Shown in pieces: positions 31,875 to 41,844 of a stretch of DNA of 64,000 nt. The position numbers and the translations under genes were made by a program. Source of the DNA: Bathynomus jamesi (Eukaryota; Arthropoda; Malacostraca; Isopoda; Cirolanidae). The notes beneath the pieces are model-generated. The model saw only the letters and a program-made list of their open reading frames with translations, was not told where the DNA came from and searched no databases. The stretch is taken from contig JAJOZX010000939.1 in NCBI GenBank assembly GCA_023014485.1, positions 731,501 through 795,500 on the forward strand. The letters run 5' to 3'. Within the stretch, counting starts at the first letter, position 1. Every line of letters begins with the position of its first letter.

Positions 31875-33269
31875 TAGTGCCCGCGAAAAGTATCCGATCA
31901 CTCAAGAAAATACAATATTTTCCCTTGATATTCAGAGACACATAATTCACTTTCTATTTGTTCTAGCGACATCTGGTAACTTTGAGGTTGCTCGCTGATA
32001 TGAGAGCTATCCAACGCATTCTCAAATTAGTGTTCTGGTAGCCTTCGTTGCGGGTGGCTGTGTCTCAAAGTTGTCAGATTTCACTGTTTGTATAAATTTA
32101 TTGATATTTTGTTATTTTTTACAGAAAGTGGTGTAAATAAAATTTATATATAATGTGTGCTAAAAAACAACTTAAGAGTGATTGTCGAGGTGCTATTGTT
32201 GCTTTGCATACATGTGGGAAATCACAGAGACAGATAGCTAAGGAATTAAACATATCCCAAAGTACCGTTAATTTATGGGTTTCACGGGCTAAGAACAATG
32301 CCGGCCTAACCACGCCAGTCCCTAAAAAACGATCTGGCAGACCGAGAAAAACAAATTCACGAACAGACAAACTTATGAAACGTTTAGTATTGAAAAACCC
32401 AACAATAACTGCGAAAGAAATAAAATTTAATATGAATAATTTGTTATCTGGTGTTTCTGAACGAACTATCCAGGAGCGGCTCCAAAAAGAACTCGGATTA
32501 CCATCTCGCCATGCTGCTAAGAAACCGTTCATTAATGAAAAAATGCGTAAAAAACGTGTCGCATTTTGTAAAAAATATATTCATTGGACTGTTGATGACT
32601 GGAAGAAGGTTTTATTTAGTGATGAGTCGACATTTTTGACATTCAGAAGTTGTCCAAAAAAGGTTCGCCGGCCCATTGGCTCAAATAGGATGGACCCTAA
32701 ATACACCCTAAAGACAATGAAACACCTTCCAAGTGTGATGGTTTGGGGTTGTTTCGGTTACTATGGGCGTGGAAACCTATATTTTCTTCCGAAGAACACA
32801 ACTATGAATGGTGCACGGTATTTAGCAATGCTACAGGATAAACTTCCAATGGCAATGGCAATCCAAAGGACAAAAACATACATGCATGATGGTGCACCAT
32901 GTCACAGGGCCAAAATAGTGACAAAATGGATTACTGACAATAAATTTGATATTTTGGATTGGCCTGGTAATAGTCCAGATCTCAATCCGATAGAAAATAT
33001 GTGGCTAATAATAAAAAATAAGGTTGAATGCCACGACACTGGCTCAGTCGAAAAATTACAAGAAGCCATCAAAAAGGTATGGTGCAAGGAAATATCAGTG
33101 GAAGTTTGTCAAAACTTGATTAAATCCATGCCAAAACGTCTAGAACAAGTCATCCAAACCAAAGGACAGATGACAAAATACTAATATAAGGTTAGTATAC
33201 ATTTAAACATTGTTTTTTATGTAAAAAATACAAATTTCCAGGGTGATCGGATACTTTTCGCGGGCACTG
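31875..33269 (+). mobile_element. Tc1-like transposon, complete
   Basis: The left end (T)AGTGCCCGCGAAAAGTATC is mirrored by GATACTTTTCGCGGGCACTG on the right, giving inverted repeats of about 26 bp, with TA on both sides (31873-31874 and 33270-33271). The outermost left base differs (T for C). The 1395-bp size and a single intact ORF are normal for Tc1/mariner. It is the only element in the window that looks able to make a full transposase. Confidence 0.9.
32153..33184 (+). CDS. Tc1-family transposase, DD34E, intact
   Basis: The 343-residue frame is uninterrupted from the ATG at 32153 to TAA. Residues 1-110 hold two helix-turn-helix units (CGKSQRQIAKELNISQSTVN and GVSERTIQERLQKEL) joined by the AT-hook-like GRPRKT (62-67), which bind the inverted repeats. 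The catalytic residues are D157 in FSDEST, D246 in MHDGAPCHRA and E281 in NPIENMW; 34 residues separate the last two, the DD34E spacing of Tc1. WGCFGYYGRG (198-207) and NSPDLNP (273-279) are further family blocks. A basic PKKRSGRPRK stretch may be the nuclear signal. The length is normal, no substitution stands out, and an active or very recently active copy is likely. Confidence 0.92.
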   Translation: MCAKKQLKSDCRGAIVALHTCGKSQRQIAKELNISQSTVNLWVSRAKNNAGLTTPVPKKRSGRPRKTNSRTDKLMKRLVLKNPTITAKEIKFNMNNLLSGVSERTIQERLQKELGLPSRHAAKKPFINEKMRKKRVAFCKKYIHWTVDDWKKVLFSDESTFLTFRSCPKKVRRPIGSNRMDPKYTLKTMKHLPSVMVWGCFGYYGRGNLYFLPKNTTMNGARYLAMLQDKLPMAMAIQRTKTYMHDGAPCHRAKIVTKWITDNKFDILDWPGNSPDLNPIENMWLIIKNKVECHDTGSVEKLQEAIKKVWCKEISVEVCQNLIKSMPKRLEQVIQTKGQMTKY

Positions 33270-33280
33270 TATATATAATT

Positions 33281-36200
33281 TAGACCGTTTCACGATTATA
33301 TGGTAATTTTTCAAATTGAATTTTGATAAACGCACACACTTTTATTTTTTTATATAAAGGAAGAAAAACAAATAGACAAAATATCATTTTATTTGAATGA
33401 TAAAAAGGCACCCCTCAGATGGCACTTCTTTTACATTAATGGATAATTAGAGCAAATATAAGACTGAACGAAAAATATGTTTTAAAACAAAGCGACTTAA
33501 ATTCTATTTAAGAATATAGGGATTTCAGTGGCTGAGGGACCTCCTTTCTCTGATTTTCAATGATTTGAAAGGCCAGTTGTCTCTCTTCCTCACTCTTTGT
33601 GAGCTTCTCATTAAACTCTGTAGCCAGTTTGACTCCTCGTTCAGCACAGTCGTTGATTACTTTGACTGCCATGACCCGATTACGGTGCTCCTCAATGTCT
33701 TCAAGTTTCTTGGGAATTTCTATTTTCAAACACTTGAAGAAGTCTTGTGTTTGAGTTGTGACAAAACTGGTAATCTTTAAGTCATTGGGGTTTTGCAACA
33801 TTCGGGGTCCACCTTTCTTGCCCTCACTTTTCGAGGAGGCGCGTGGTGAAGGTTGTGGAGCATTAGAACCTTATCATCTTCAGTCATGAGGTTTGAGAAA
33901 AAGCCAAATCCTACAAGATCCTCACTCAAGTACCAACCATGGTTCTGAAGTTTTTTGAAGGCTGTAGCACCCACTTCCTTATCAACCTGGAACTTGTAGA
34001 TATGTAGCATCTTGAGGAGGGCCAAATCATTTGCTGGAGCATCAATTCCAACTGGAGATGTATACCAAGCTTGAAGATAAACTGTCACTGAAAAGGCATT
34101 TATTCGTATCAGAGCTTGTTTTTCATGAGGGGTGAGAAGGAATTGGTTCCTAAATAAGTAAATTTTTTAAGGAATAGATGCCCTTTCCCATCCATCTAGC
34201 TCTGCTGTAAGCTCCTGCGTAGTGGAATCTGCTATCAGAGCCTTTATTTGTTTTAGGCATTGGACAACGAAGGAAGATAAGTGCAAGTTCTAAGTATTCC
34301 CTGTAGTCACCTCGACTGTGGCCCTCTTGAAGTTTGGAGTTGATGAAAGAAATAAGCTTGTCTCTGTGCTTCAAGATCCAATGATCTAAAGATTCTGAGG
34401 TGAGATCATTGGGTTCATAGGGCTTGTAATTCTGCTGATCAATGTTATCCCAACAATCTCTGAATCGATTGAATAAGGGAATTTGTGGACCCGAAGAAGA
34501 GAAAAACATGTCAAAAACTGCAGTGATAAGAAGCTCGTGGATATGGTGGCGGCATGCCAGAAAAAGGAGTGATCTCTGAAGGGCCTTTTGGATGATGGTA
34601 CAAGCCCCAGCATGGATACCTGTATTGCTTGCAGTAGTATCAAAACAAAGGCCTGCTACCCACTCATTTACTTGTGGCCATTGCTTCAAGACATCTAAAA
34701 CTGCTCTCCACATTTCTTCTCCCGTTCCAGAAATAAGCTTTGGAATAGACAGTAATTTTTCTAATTCGCCTGCACCAGTCACAACAATGGGCATTACATC
34801 AATCTTACCCCCATACATGAATGGAAGAAGCTTTCCATCAAAATGAATTATTAAAGGGGTATTTGGTTGGAAACTGGCTTTAATGTCTTCTCCCATCTGC
34901 ATCCGTGTTGATCGCCGAGACCTGTAGATAGAGGATGATGAAAGTGTGATCTCTTCAATTTCCACTCCAGCAGCTGAAAGGGCAGGTGCCACAATGTGCA
35001 TAGCAGCTCTTGCAGATGTTCCAGTGCGGTCCAGAGCAGCCAAGAACTTTTTATCCCTAACAATTACACCTGGTTCAAGCTTCTCCTTTTTTGAAGATGA
35101 TGATGAGAGTGCTCTGTAGAACAATTCATCACCAGATGATTCTTCACTTCCTCATGAACCGGAATTTTCACATTGGTTGAGATCCACAACCTTTGTCAAT
35201 TGCCTCATTTCTTCCTTTGATTTCCTGCGAAGTTTTTCCATTCTTTCCATGCTTATCTGTCGTGCTTTTGCCTTTCTTGAAAACTCCTTGTCTTCTGGAC
35301 CCATAATCATTTCCGATCGTTCCTTTGATCCTTAAGAAAATCTTTATCCTCCTGCAATTTTATTTCTGTTTCCACTTCTGAATGAGCTACATCGAAAAGC
35401 TTCTTTAAGCTGGTGACAAATTCTGCTTCATTCTTCTCTTGGGTAGGAGTTCGTCGAGTTCGGTTCTTGACCAGCCCTTCATGCTTATTGTAAAGCCTTT
35501 AAGCTTTGAGACAATATAAGGCTTGTGGGATGTAATTAAGGAGGCTTTTTCCCACATAGCAATAACTTCGTTGGCTACAGTTGCGCAAGCTACAGATACA
35601 TTTTGCTTTCCCACCTTAATGTGATAAAAAGACGTTTAAGGACATCACTGTTAGTTGGAAGCTGCTTCTCAGAAAAACCCTCTTCCAGCACTTGTCCGAC
35701 CAACCAGACTTCACACTTGTTTCTGGTTTTTGCCATAATTCTGAGGGAAAAAGTTTTACCACCTGTTAGTCTTAATAATAATATAATATAATCATTAATC
35801 ACTCACCTAAATTATATTATGACTTGATTACTGTAAGAAAGTTGTAAAGTAACATGAAGTAACCTTTCTAGAACAGTAAACTTGTGAAAATATCAGTAAT
35901 TATAGATGAAAAAGCGAATAAAACATCATATAATCCATAAAGGGAAAAAATGGAATTCTAGAATAGTTATCCTGAAGGAAGAATTTTCTAGAATTCTCTC
36001 TAAAGAATATAGGGTTACTGGACCATTCCTGAAAATGACCTACTTATCTTCCAATTTTTTATGAATTTTATATACCAAATTTAAGAGGACATCACAAAAT
36101 AAATAAATATATTTGCCAGAAAAATGAAAATTTTCTCATGAGGGGTAAAATAGATATGCATTGAGGGGTGGGATAACAATAAGCTCTTGTCTTAATATTT

Positions 36201-36286
36201 TGCATGAAGTCTTTATTCATGACATATTACTTTTTTAGTATGTGTGCGTTGAGCCATCATAAATTTCGATTTTTAGAAACGGCCTA
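33281..36286 (-). mobile_element. Unclassified DNA transposon, family B copy 2 (B2)
   Basis: TAGACCGTTTCACG at the left is matched by GAAACGGCCTA at the right; both are followed inward by the word CGCACACA. The inverted repeat is short and imperfect. Both flanks are (AT)n, so the target duplication cannot be read. The left end lies 11 bp from the end of the Tc1-like element. The size, about 3.0 kb, agrees with B1 (2.7 kb). Confidence 0.6.
33508..35736 (-). pseudogene. Family B DDE-like transposase candidate (B2)
   Basis: The ATG at 35736 (MAKTRNKCEVWLVG) lies just after a splice-acceptor-like TTTTTCCCTCAG. Frameshifts near 35600, 35400, 34150 and 33790 and a stop near 35155 break the frame. 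The core is the best preserved in the family: LIIHFDGKLLPFMYGG, VAGLCFDTTASNTGIHAGAC, LLFLACRHHIHELLITAVFD, SSGPQIPLFNRFRDCW, YSRARWMGKGIYSLK, then LSEDLVGFGFF and VMAVKVINDCAERGVKLATE at the end. CRHH is intact here, unlike B1. Roughly 700 codons are implied. The protein is strongly diverged from B1 in sequence and base composition, so the two are different subfamilies. Confidence 0.65.
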
Positions 36287-36310
36287 ATATATATATATAA
36301 TATATACACG
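36287..36310. repeat. (AT)n microsatellite
   Basis: A TA array between family B copy 2 and the hAT fragment. Confidence 0.85.
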
Positions 36311-36359
36311 GTAAAAGTATTTTGAAGCTTTATTTCATCGCATGATCGACTATTAGGTA

Positions 36360-37170
36360 TTATACTGGTTTCATGTCAATATCAGCATGTTTCACTGCCC
36401 TTTCAGTCATTGTGACCTTGGCTCGTATCAGAACTACGGTCTTGGCAAAGTACAGTGTGTTAAATTTACCAAACAAAGATAACCTATGTTCAGAACTCTG
36501 AACAATTCCATAGGCAACATCAACTAAACCTAATTGACCACACCTTTCTTTATGTGCATGCAATAGCATCAAATGGTTGAGCCTTTTCTGAGTCGTGTTT
36601 GAACTCAGATAAACTTTCGTACGCACGAGACTACTAAACGAGCGCTCACTTCAGGTAATGGTGGCTGGCATCACTATAATTAACTTTGCTTGTGTGATCA
36701 CGGAGGAGATAAGAGATTACTGGCCAGGTGTCAATGATTGCGTGTATGTAACTACATCACGTAGGATTAACTGATCAAGGGTAACGTGAACATAAAGTTG
36801 GTACTGAAAGTTGCTAGATGTGTATGTAGTCTTGCAGGAAGGAAGGCTGAGCCCTAGAATGAGGTTACACTCTCTAATTCTGCTGTGAACGTCTATCCTT
36901 TTGCATCCTTGAGAAGCAACTCTTTACACTGGACATACATTTTGTACTCTGCTTGGTCAAGCCTCTCAGTTATGGGTATTATAATGAGGTCCAGAGTTTC
37001 ATAATCTGTCTTTCTGTAAAGATCTTCAAGAACTTAGCGACCTTCTGGTGGAACAAACCCTTTTTTAGCCGAGCTGGAACTCTTCTAAATTGAGGCAGTG
37101 AGGGTACATCTACCTGGCAGGAAGCACCTAGTGGCAGTACTTTCTTCCAGAAAAGACTAGACCCTTCACC
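36360..37170 (-). pseudogene. hAT transposase C-terminal part (hATC dimerisation domain)
   Basis: Reading the minus strand, the final block is SERSFSSLVRTKVYLSSNTT followed by QKRLNHLMLLHAHKE. This is the hATC signature ERSFSxLxxIKxxLRS...RLxxLxxLxxH, needed for dimerisation and catalysis. A TGA lies just before SERS. Upstream the degraded frame shows DYETLDLIIIPITERLDQAE, the region before hATC in ZMYM1-like hAT proteins. No inverted repeat was found. It may derive from the same family as the N-terminal fragment at 31.35 kb, but it lies on the opposite strand. Confidence 0.75.
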
Positions 37171-37218
37171 ATTGCGTGCGCATATTTCAAAGGGTTTTAA
37201 CAGTCATACCAGCAATAG

Positions 37219-37243
37219 TATATATATATATATATATATATAT
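37219..37243. repeat. (AT)n microsatellite
   Basis: A TA array adjoining the palindromic Penelope tail repeat. Confidence 0.9.
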
Positions 37244-37390
37244 GATGAATAAAACCAGGAAGGAAAGGAAACAGAATGGTGCTCAAGCGCTTTCGTCTAA
37301 TGACATCCTCAGTGTTCCTGAGGATGTCATTAGACGAAAGCGCTTGAGCACCATTCTGTGTTTCCTTTCCTTCGTGGTTTTATTCATCAT
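37244..37390. repeat. Palindromic Penelope-type tail with paired hammerhead-like motifs
   Basis: The two arms are inverted copies from ATGAATAAAACCA at one edge to GGTTTTATTCAT at the other, with a centre near 37315. Each arm contains CTGAGGATGTCATTAGACGA followed by AAGCGCTTGAG, facing outward. The layout equals that at 47.2 and 55.6 kb with a different sequence, and 13.8 kb links this repeat type to a Penelope tail. Confidence 0.6.
37319..37350 (+). ncRNA. Hammerhead-ribozyme-like motif
   Basis: CTGAGGA (CUGANGA core) is followed by U, stem II GUC-AUUA-GAC, GAAA, the palindrome AGCGCU and then U as the possible cleavage-site base. Stem I can form between GUUC before the core and GAGC after it. 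The single U between the core and stem II departs from the textbook motif. Activity is inferred only. Confidence 0.45.
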
Positions 37391-37639
37391 AAATATTTTT
37401 CACGTTACTTTCGTGAAATAATTTTCATATGTATATATATATATTCAAAGTTGTTTTAAGTATGCTCTGAACAAATTACGGCGTTGTATATTTAATGATA
37501 AATAAATATATAATCTAAAAATAAAAACAGCAAAAGCGAGTGCAGCAGACACACGTACCTTATCACTCTAGCGATTAAGTTGACACTAAATTTGAATCCG
37601 ACAAACAGTCCACGAGAAAGATCAGTAGCTCAGCCCACT
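37391..37639. other. Non-coding stretch
   Basis: No gene or known element; AT-rich with a short (TA)n near 37431-37442. Confidence 0.5.
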
Positions 37640-38282
37640 AGGGTGTGTCAATTTTAGGGAGCAAAGTGAAATCTTTAGATTTTCAAAGACTACTAGTGAC
37701 CAAATTATGCATTTTTATGTGCTAAATCGAAATCTGGCTTTAAAATCCAGATTTGACAACTCCTAGCCATTTATATTTGAAGTTGAAGTTTACGAAAAAT
37801 CGGCAATTTTTGCAAGTATTTTTTTTATTGTATATAACTACATTTTACATACATTATACAATTAAAGACATTTTGATTGTATTTCAATATTAAAACTTAG
37901 AAATATCGATAGGTTTCTTGAACTTTGCCAAGGATGCCATATATATAACTACATTTTACATACATACAATTAAAGACATTTTGATTGTATTTCAATATTA
38001 AAACTTAGAAATATAGATAGGTTTCTTGAACTTTGCAAAGGATGCCATGTCTGCCTTGCTCTTTCCCACCTGGTTCATTGCACACTGTGTAGTGTTCTTC
38101 CTTAATGAGGCCAGGAAACTGCCTGTCACTGCCCTCAGCTTCCATCATCACTTTGGTGTCATCTCTTTCCCCATCAAAGAAGATACAGGTGATGCCATTT
38201 TCCCTAATCTCTTCATCAAACTTCTTGACCAGCTCCTTAGTCAGTCTCTCCTGAGCTCTCCTCACCTTGTTGTGGTCAATTA

Positions 38283-40274
38283 CACTGGCCAACAAAATGA
38301 AACTTTTTTTTCTCATCACAAACATGATCACACTTTTCTTAATGCATGTTTCGCGCTGATTCCGAATCTGGTTTTATTTTTTTTCTAGCACGTAGAGTTA
38401 TATAGATACACTGGTTTTGATATTTTTAAGTTTTTGATATTGCTATAAGAAAATTTATGGATGTATAGATCACACTTAGGAATGCTAAACAACAAATACA
38501 TCATATACTTTATTCAATGTACTTATAAATAAAGAATATATACATTATTTTATTAAAAGCGCTGTGAGTGTGATTTCCTTTTGTAAATTTGGCCTGGATT
38601 GTCACGATACAGCATCCAACAATGGTCCGCCATCATGCTTTCATTCCAATATCCTTGGTAGCGCTTCTCCATCATCTGAATATCTTGATGGAAGCGCTCT
38701 CCTTGCTCGTCACTCACTGCACCAAGGTTTTCAGGAAAGAAATCTAAGTGGGAATGCAGGAAGTGAATATTTAACGACATTCGACACTCCATTTCTTTGA
38801 AGGCATCAAGGAGGTTCTTGACTCCATCCTTATACGCAGGTGACTTGTTGCTTCCAAGAAAGTTTTCACATATCCATTTGTGAATCCTGACTGCATACCC
38901 ATAAGCATTCCTATAACTTTTAGATCTCCACAAACATTCCATTGATGACTGTCGTATTTGATTGCCTTAAGTAGTATATCCATATTGTCATATGTCTCTT
39001 TTAGATGGACGGAATGGGCAATGGGGATGGATGGCATTATATTACCATTATGCAAAAGAACTGCTTTCAGGCTTCTCTGCGACGAATCAATAAAGAGGCG
39101 CCACTCAGATGCCACCTACGTCTGAGATATGGCTGTAAATAGTCCATTGATGTCATGGCAATAACAGAGAGGACCGTCTACTGAAAAGAATGCTGTTAAT
39201 TCAAAATTCCGCTTTCGGTAGTAACTAATACGAACATTGTTCTCAAGTAAATTGTTCTCCTTTAGTCTTGAGGCGAGAAGCTCTGATTTCTCTTTAGACA
39301 GCGATAAGTCTCTAACAAGATCATTCAACTGTCCTTGGGTTAACTTTTTAGGCTCTAAATGTCTACCTTCAAAAGTGTACTCTGGTTCTGTAGATGGTCC
39401 GGAAACGCCAGTTGCACCTTCATCACTTTCCATGTCATCTATGATAGAATCTAGCCTATCACTTGGGGGAATTGGAATGGGCAATGTTTCATCATGTTTT
39501 ACTGGTCTACGTGCTGAATCCAAGTTTGGATATACAATCTGGTGTTTGTTCTTGGCAGAAAACCCCATTAAGTTCACACTACAAAAATAACAGTCTTCAT
39601 GATGATCTCTCGGCTCCCTCCATATCATGGGTATGGCAAATGGCATTGAAGCTTTCTTTTTGTTAAGCCAATCACGTAATCCATTTGAACAGCCAGAACA
39701 GATTTGATGTGGCGCCATGGTTTATCTTGGTCACCTAGATGGCAACCAAAGTATAGCTTGTATATTTTCTTAATGTCGGTTGTAATACTTCGTCGCTGTG
39801 TTTTAGTTGTCAACTGGCCGCATACGAAACAGAACTTGTCGGGGTCATTCTTACATTGTCGAGGCATGTTGACTGACCTAAGCAAACTATAATTCAAAAA
39901 AAATGTACACCAACTTGACACAACAAGTTCTTGGACTGGACTGATCTTCTGACACACAAAGCACGGCGTTGTTGCCTGAATCACAATGCTGCTAGACGTA
40001 AAAGCTCACACCTGAAATACATAAGATGTATAATTAAGATAATTGAAATAAATAAGATGAATAAACTAAAAAAACACAATAAAATAAACAAAATCAAATG
40101 TTGAAATATTAGTAGCCTATTTAAAATGGTTAAATCTGTGTAGTTATATATATGCCTTCATCTTGAAAACTATACGTGCTAGAAAATATCTGAATGCAGT
40201 TTTGGAATCAGCGTGAAAAATGCTATCCAGCCAATACAAATTTTACTCTGATGAAAAATCTTTGTTGACCAGTG
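38283..40274 (-). mobile_element. Unclassified DNA transposon, family A copy 3, inserted in family D
   Basis: The left end CACTGGCCAACAAAATG is mirrored by CTTTGTTGACCAGTG on the right. The inner motifs GCTGATTCC and TCTAGCACGTA(G/T)AGTT occur in both arms. TTA lies on both sides (38280-38282 and 40275-40277), a 3-bp duplication. Removing the element and one TTA rejoins the family D frame (GLV then IDHN) with no loss. The host frame rejoins, so the boundaries are firm. Confidence 0.88.
38553..39867 (-). pseudogene. Family A DDE-like transposase candidate, copy 3
   Basis: The ATG at 39867 starts MPRQCKNDPDKFCFVCGQLT. A frameshift near 39715 precedes APHQICSGCSNGLRDWLNKK. It continues with PMIWREPRDHHEDCYFC, LNDLVRDLSLSKEKSELLAS and, across another shift near 39118, SEWRLFIDSSQRSLKAVLL and VCGDLKVIGML. 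An internal deletion of roughly 120 codons removes the CFLC knuckle and the HIKLGLM block, joining SGFTN to the region of WICENFLGSNKSPAY. The end is intact: SDEQGERFHQDIQMMEKRYQ and HSQRF before TAA at 38553. The three copies together allow the full block order to be deduced. Confidence 0.7.
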
Positions 40275-40860
40275 TTACCAGTCCTGTGTCAAACTCTGTG
40301 ATAAGACCAGCATCAATCCAGGCAGCAGTGGCAATCTCTGCAGTCTCTCTCAGCCCAGTGTGATGTCTCAAGCTAGCCAGAGCTATGTTGGTGATATCTT
40401 CAGTGTTGTATTTCTTCTTCTTAGCCACAGGCAAGGAAGAAGTTGTCTCAGCCTCTGGTATGAAGTCTTCGTCCTCCTCTCTCCTCCCTGCCTCCTCCAG
40501 TGTATCTCCAGTCTCCTCCAACTCCATCTCCAGCAGTGACTCCTCCCTCAACTCCTCTTCTTTCTTGGCTGACTCCTCTGCCTTCCTCCTCCTCCTCTCC
40601 TCGGCCTTTCTTCTCTGCTCCTGTCTCTGCAGCACTGCTTCCTGTCTCCTGGTCTCAGGATGATCAGCTAGACCCATCTGGTGTGCCCCCACACTGCCCA
40701 CCTTTTCTCTCTGACCTTTAATGAAGGCAAGCTCCTACACTGGTATCTTCTGCTCGCTCCTGCAGCTGCAGTCAATGTGAACCCCACTGTTGCAGACAGG
40801 GTTGCACCCAAGCTCACTGCAGCTCCTGATCACACAGTGACAGCCCAATAGGACCGTAGG

Positions 40861-41569
40861 ATTTGAAATAGAAGCATAAACAGCATAACTTTCGCATGAT
40901 CGCTATTTTCCTTATGATGGAGTTCATAGCCTGGCTGAGTGAAAAGAATTATGATCGAAATAAAATAAAAAACATGTAACAACAACAACTAGTCCTCGGA
41001 AACAATAAATTAGACACGTTAAAAGAGTGAGTTGCCAGCTGTTTTGAAGGAAATAAAATGTTTAATTTGAATAATCTTGTACATATATAATAATAATAAT
41101 GATAATGTTTACGTGGATGTTTAGAGACAAATTTGATGTTTCAGTATTTGAATCTATCCGAATATGCATGGCTAGGTCGAAATTTCTTTGCGCATTTCAC
41201 AACTTGACGTAACTAGTGATATAAATGGATGGATTAGTGCTGGCATTTCTTTAAATTTATCTTACAGATACATAGCTTAGAACAACAGTTATAGGTTAAC
41301 TGGGTGAACTATATGACAATGAAGGAAGACATCGATGTTTGACTTTATGAAATATAAATTGCGTGTATTCGCGTGTTCATCCTTGTAATATTTTAAAAGG
41401 GCTGATATATATATATATATAATTAGCTATGATAATATTTGCTGTTCATGATGATTGTTACCACGTTGCTATACGAATGGATTGAAATATATTAGCCTAC
41501 CCTGGATTAGATAAATGTAATTAGAATTAATTTAGTTTGTAGTTTCTGGATCTATTTCGTAATACCAAT
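40861..41569. other. AT-rich non-coding stretch
   Basis: No gene or element is recognised between family D and the LTR-like block; a short (AT)n lies at 41405-41421. Confidence 0.5.
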
Positions 41570-41844
41570 GTAGTGTAGTGGTTTTTCAATAAAGATAAGA
41601 TAATAATGTCTAATAAGAATTAAAAGTTTTGTTTAAAAGAATTCAATGATGTTTTTTTTAATGAAGAAGAAAATAATGCTTAATAAGAACTTAATAATGG
41701 TTTGTTTGAAATTAAGAATATAAAAATATAAATTGTAAACATTCTGAGATGTGCCCAAGCTAGAGGCTGTGTGAAATGCAAAACCCAGTTTTTGGGCGTG
41801 ATGTGTCCTGGAATTAAATTATTTTAGTTGTAATGAAATTGTTA

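Larger units (their letters stand above)
38005..40828 (-). pseudogene. Family D transposase candidate, N-terminal part, interrupted
   Basis: Outside the family A insertion the minus strand reads a Cys-rich start (CSELGCNPVC, then HIDCSC), an in-frame TAG near 40735, ELAFIKGQREKVGSVGAHQM, a long Glu/Arg-rich coiled-coil-like stretch, YNTEDITNIALASLRHHTGL and IATAAWIDAGLITEFDTGLV. The frame resumes on the other side of the insert as IDHNKVRRAQERL, then CIFFDGERDDTKVMMEAEGS and LIKEEHYTVCNEPGG. FFDGERDDT and EEHYTVCNEPG correspond to YFDGRKDKT and EEHISIISEPHS in family C. Everything downstream (the NTG and C..H blocks) is missing, and the frame ends at 38005. Confidence 0.65.
37640..40860 (-). 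mobile_element. Unclassified DNA transposon, family D, split by family A copy 3
   Basis: The left end AGGGTGTGTCAATTTTAGGG resembles the AGGGTG termini of families B and C. The right end was not found, so the high-coordinate limit is only the end of readable coding. The gene is on the minus strand. It is cut by a complete family A element at 38283-40274. The 3' two-thirds of the gene is deleted, so this is a non-autonomous copy. Confidence 0.6.

Noticed and set aside
36360..36690. Host ZMYM1-like gene exon
   Set aside because: The hATC block is preceded by a stop and the upstream frame is degraded; it is a transposon remnant.
40385..40721. Ser-rich frames on the plus strand
   Set aside because: They are the complement of the Glu/Arg-rich linker of the family D protein.
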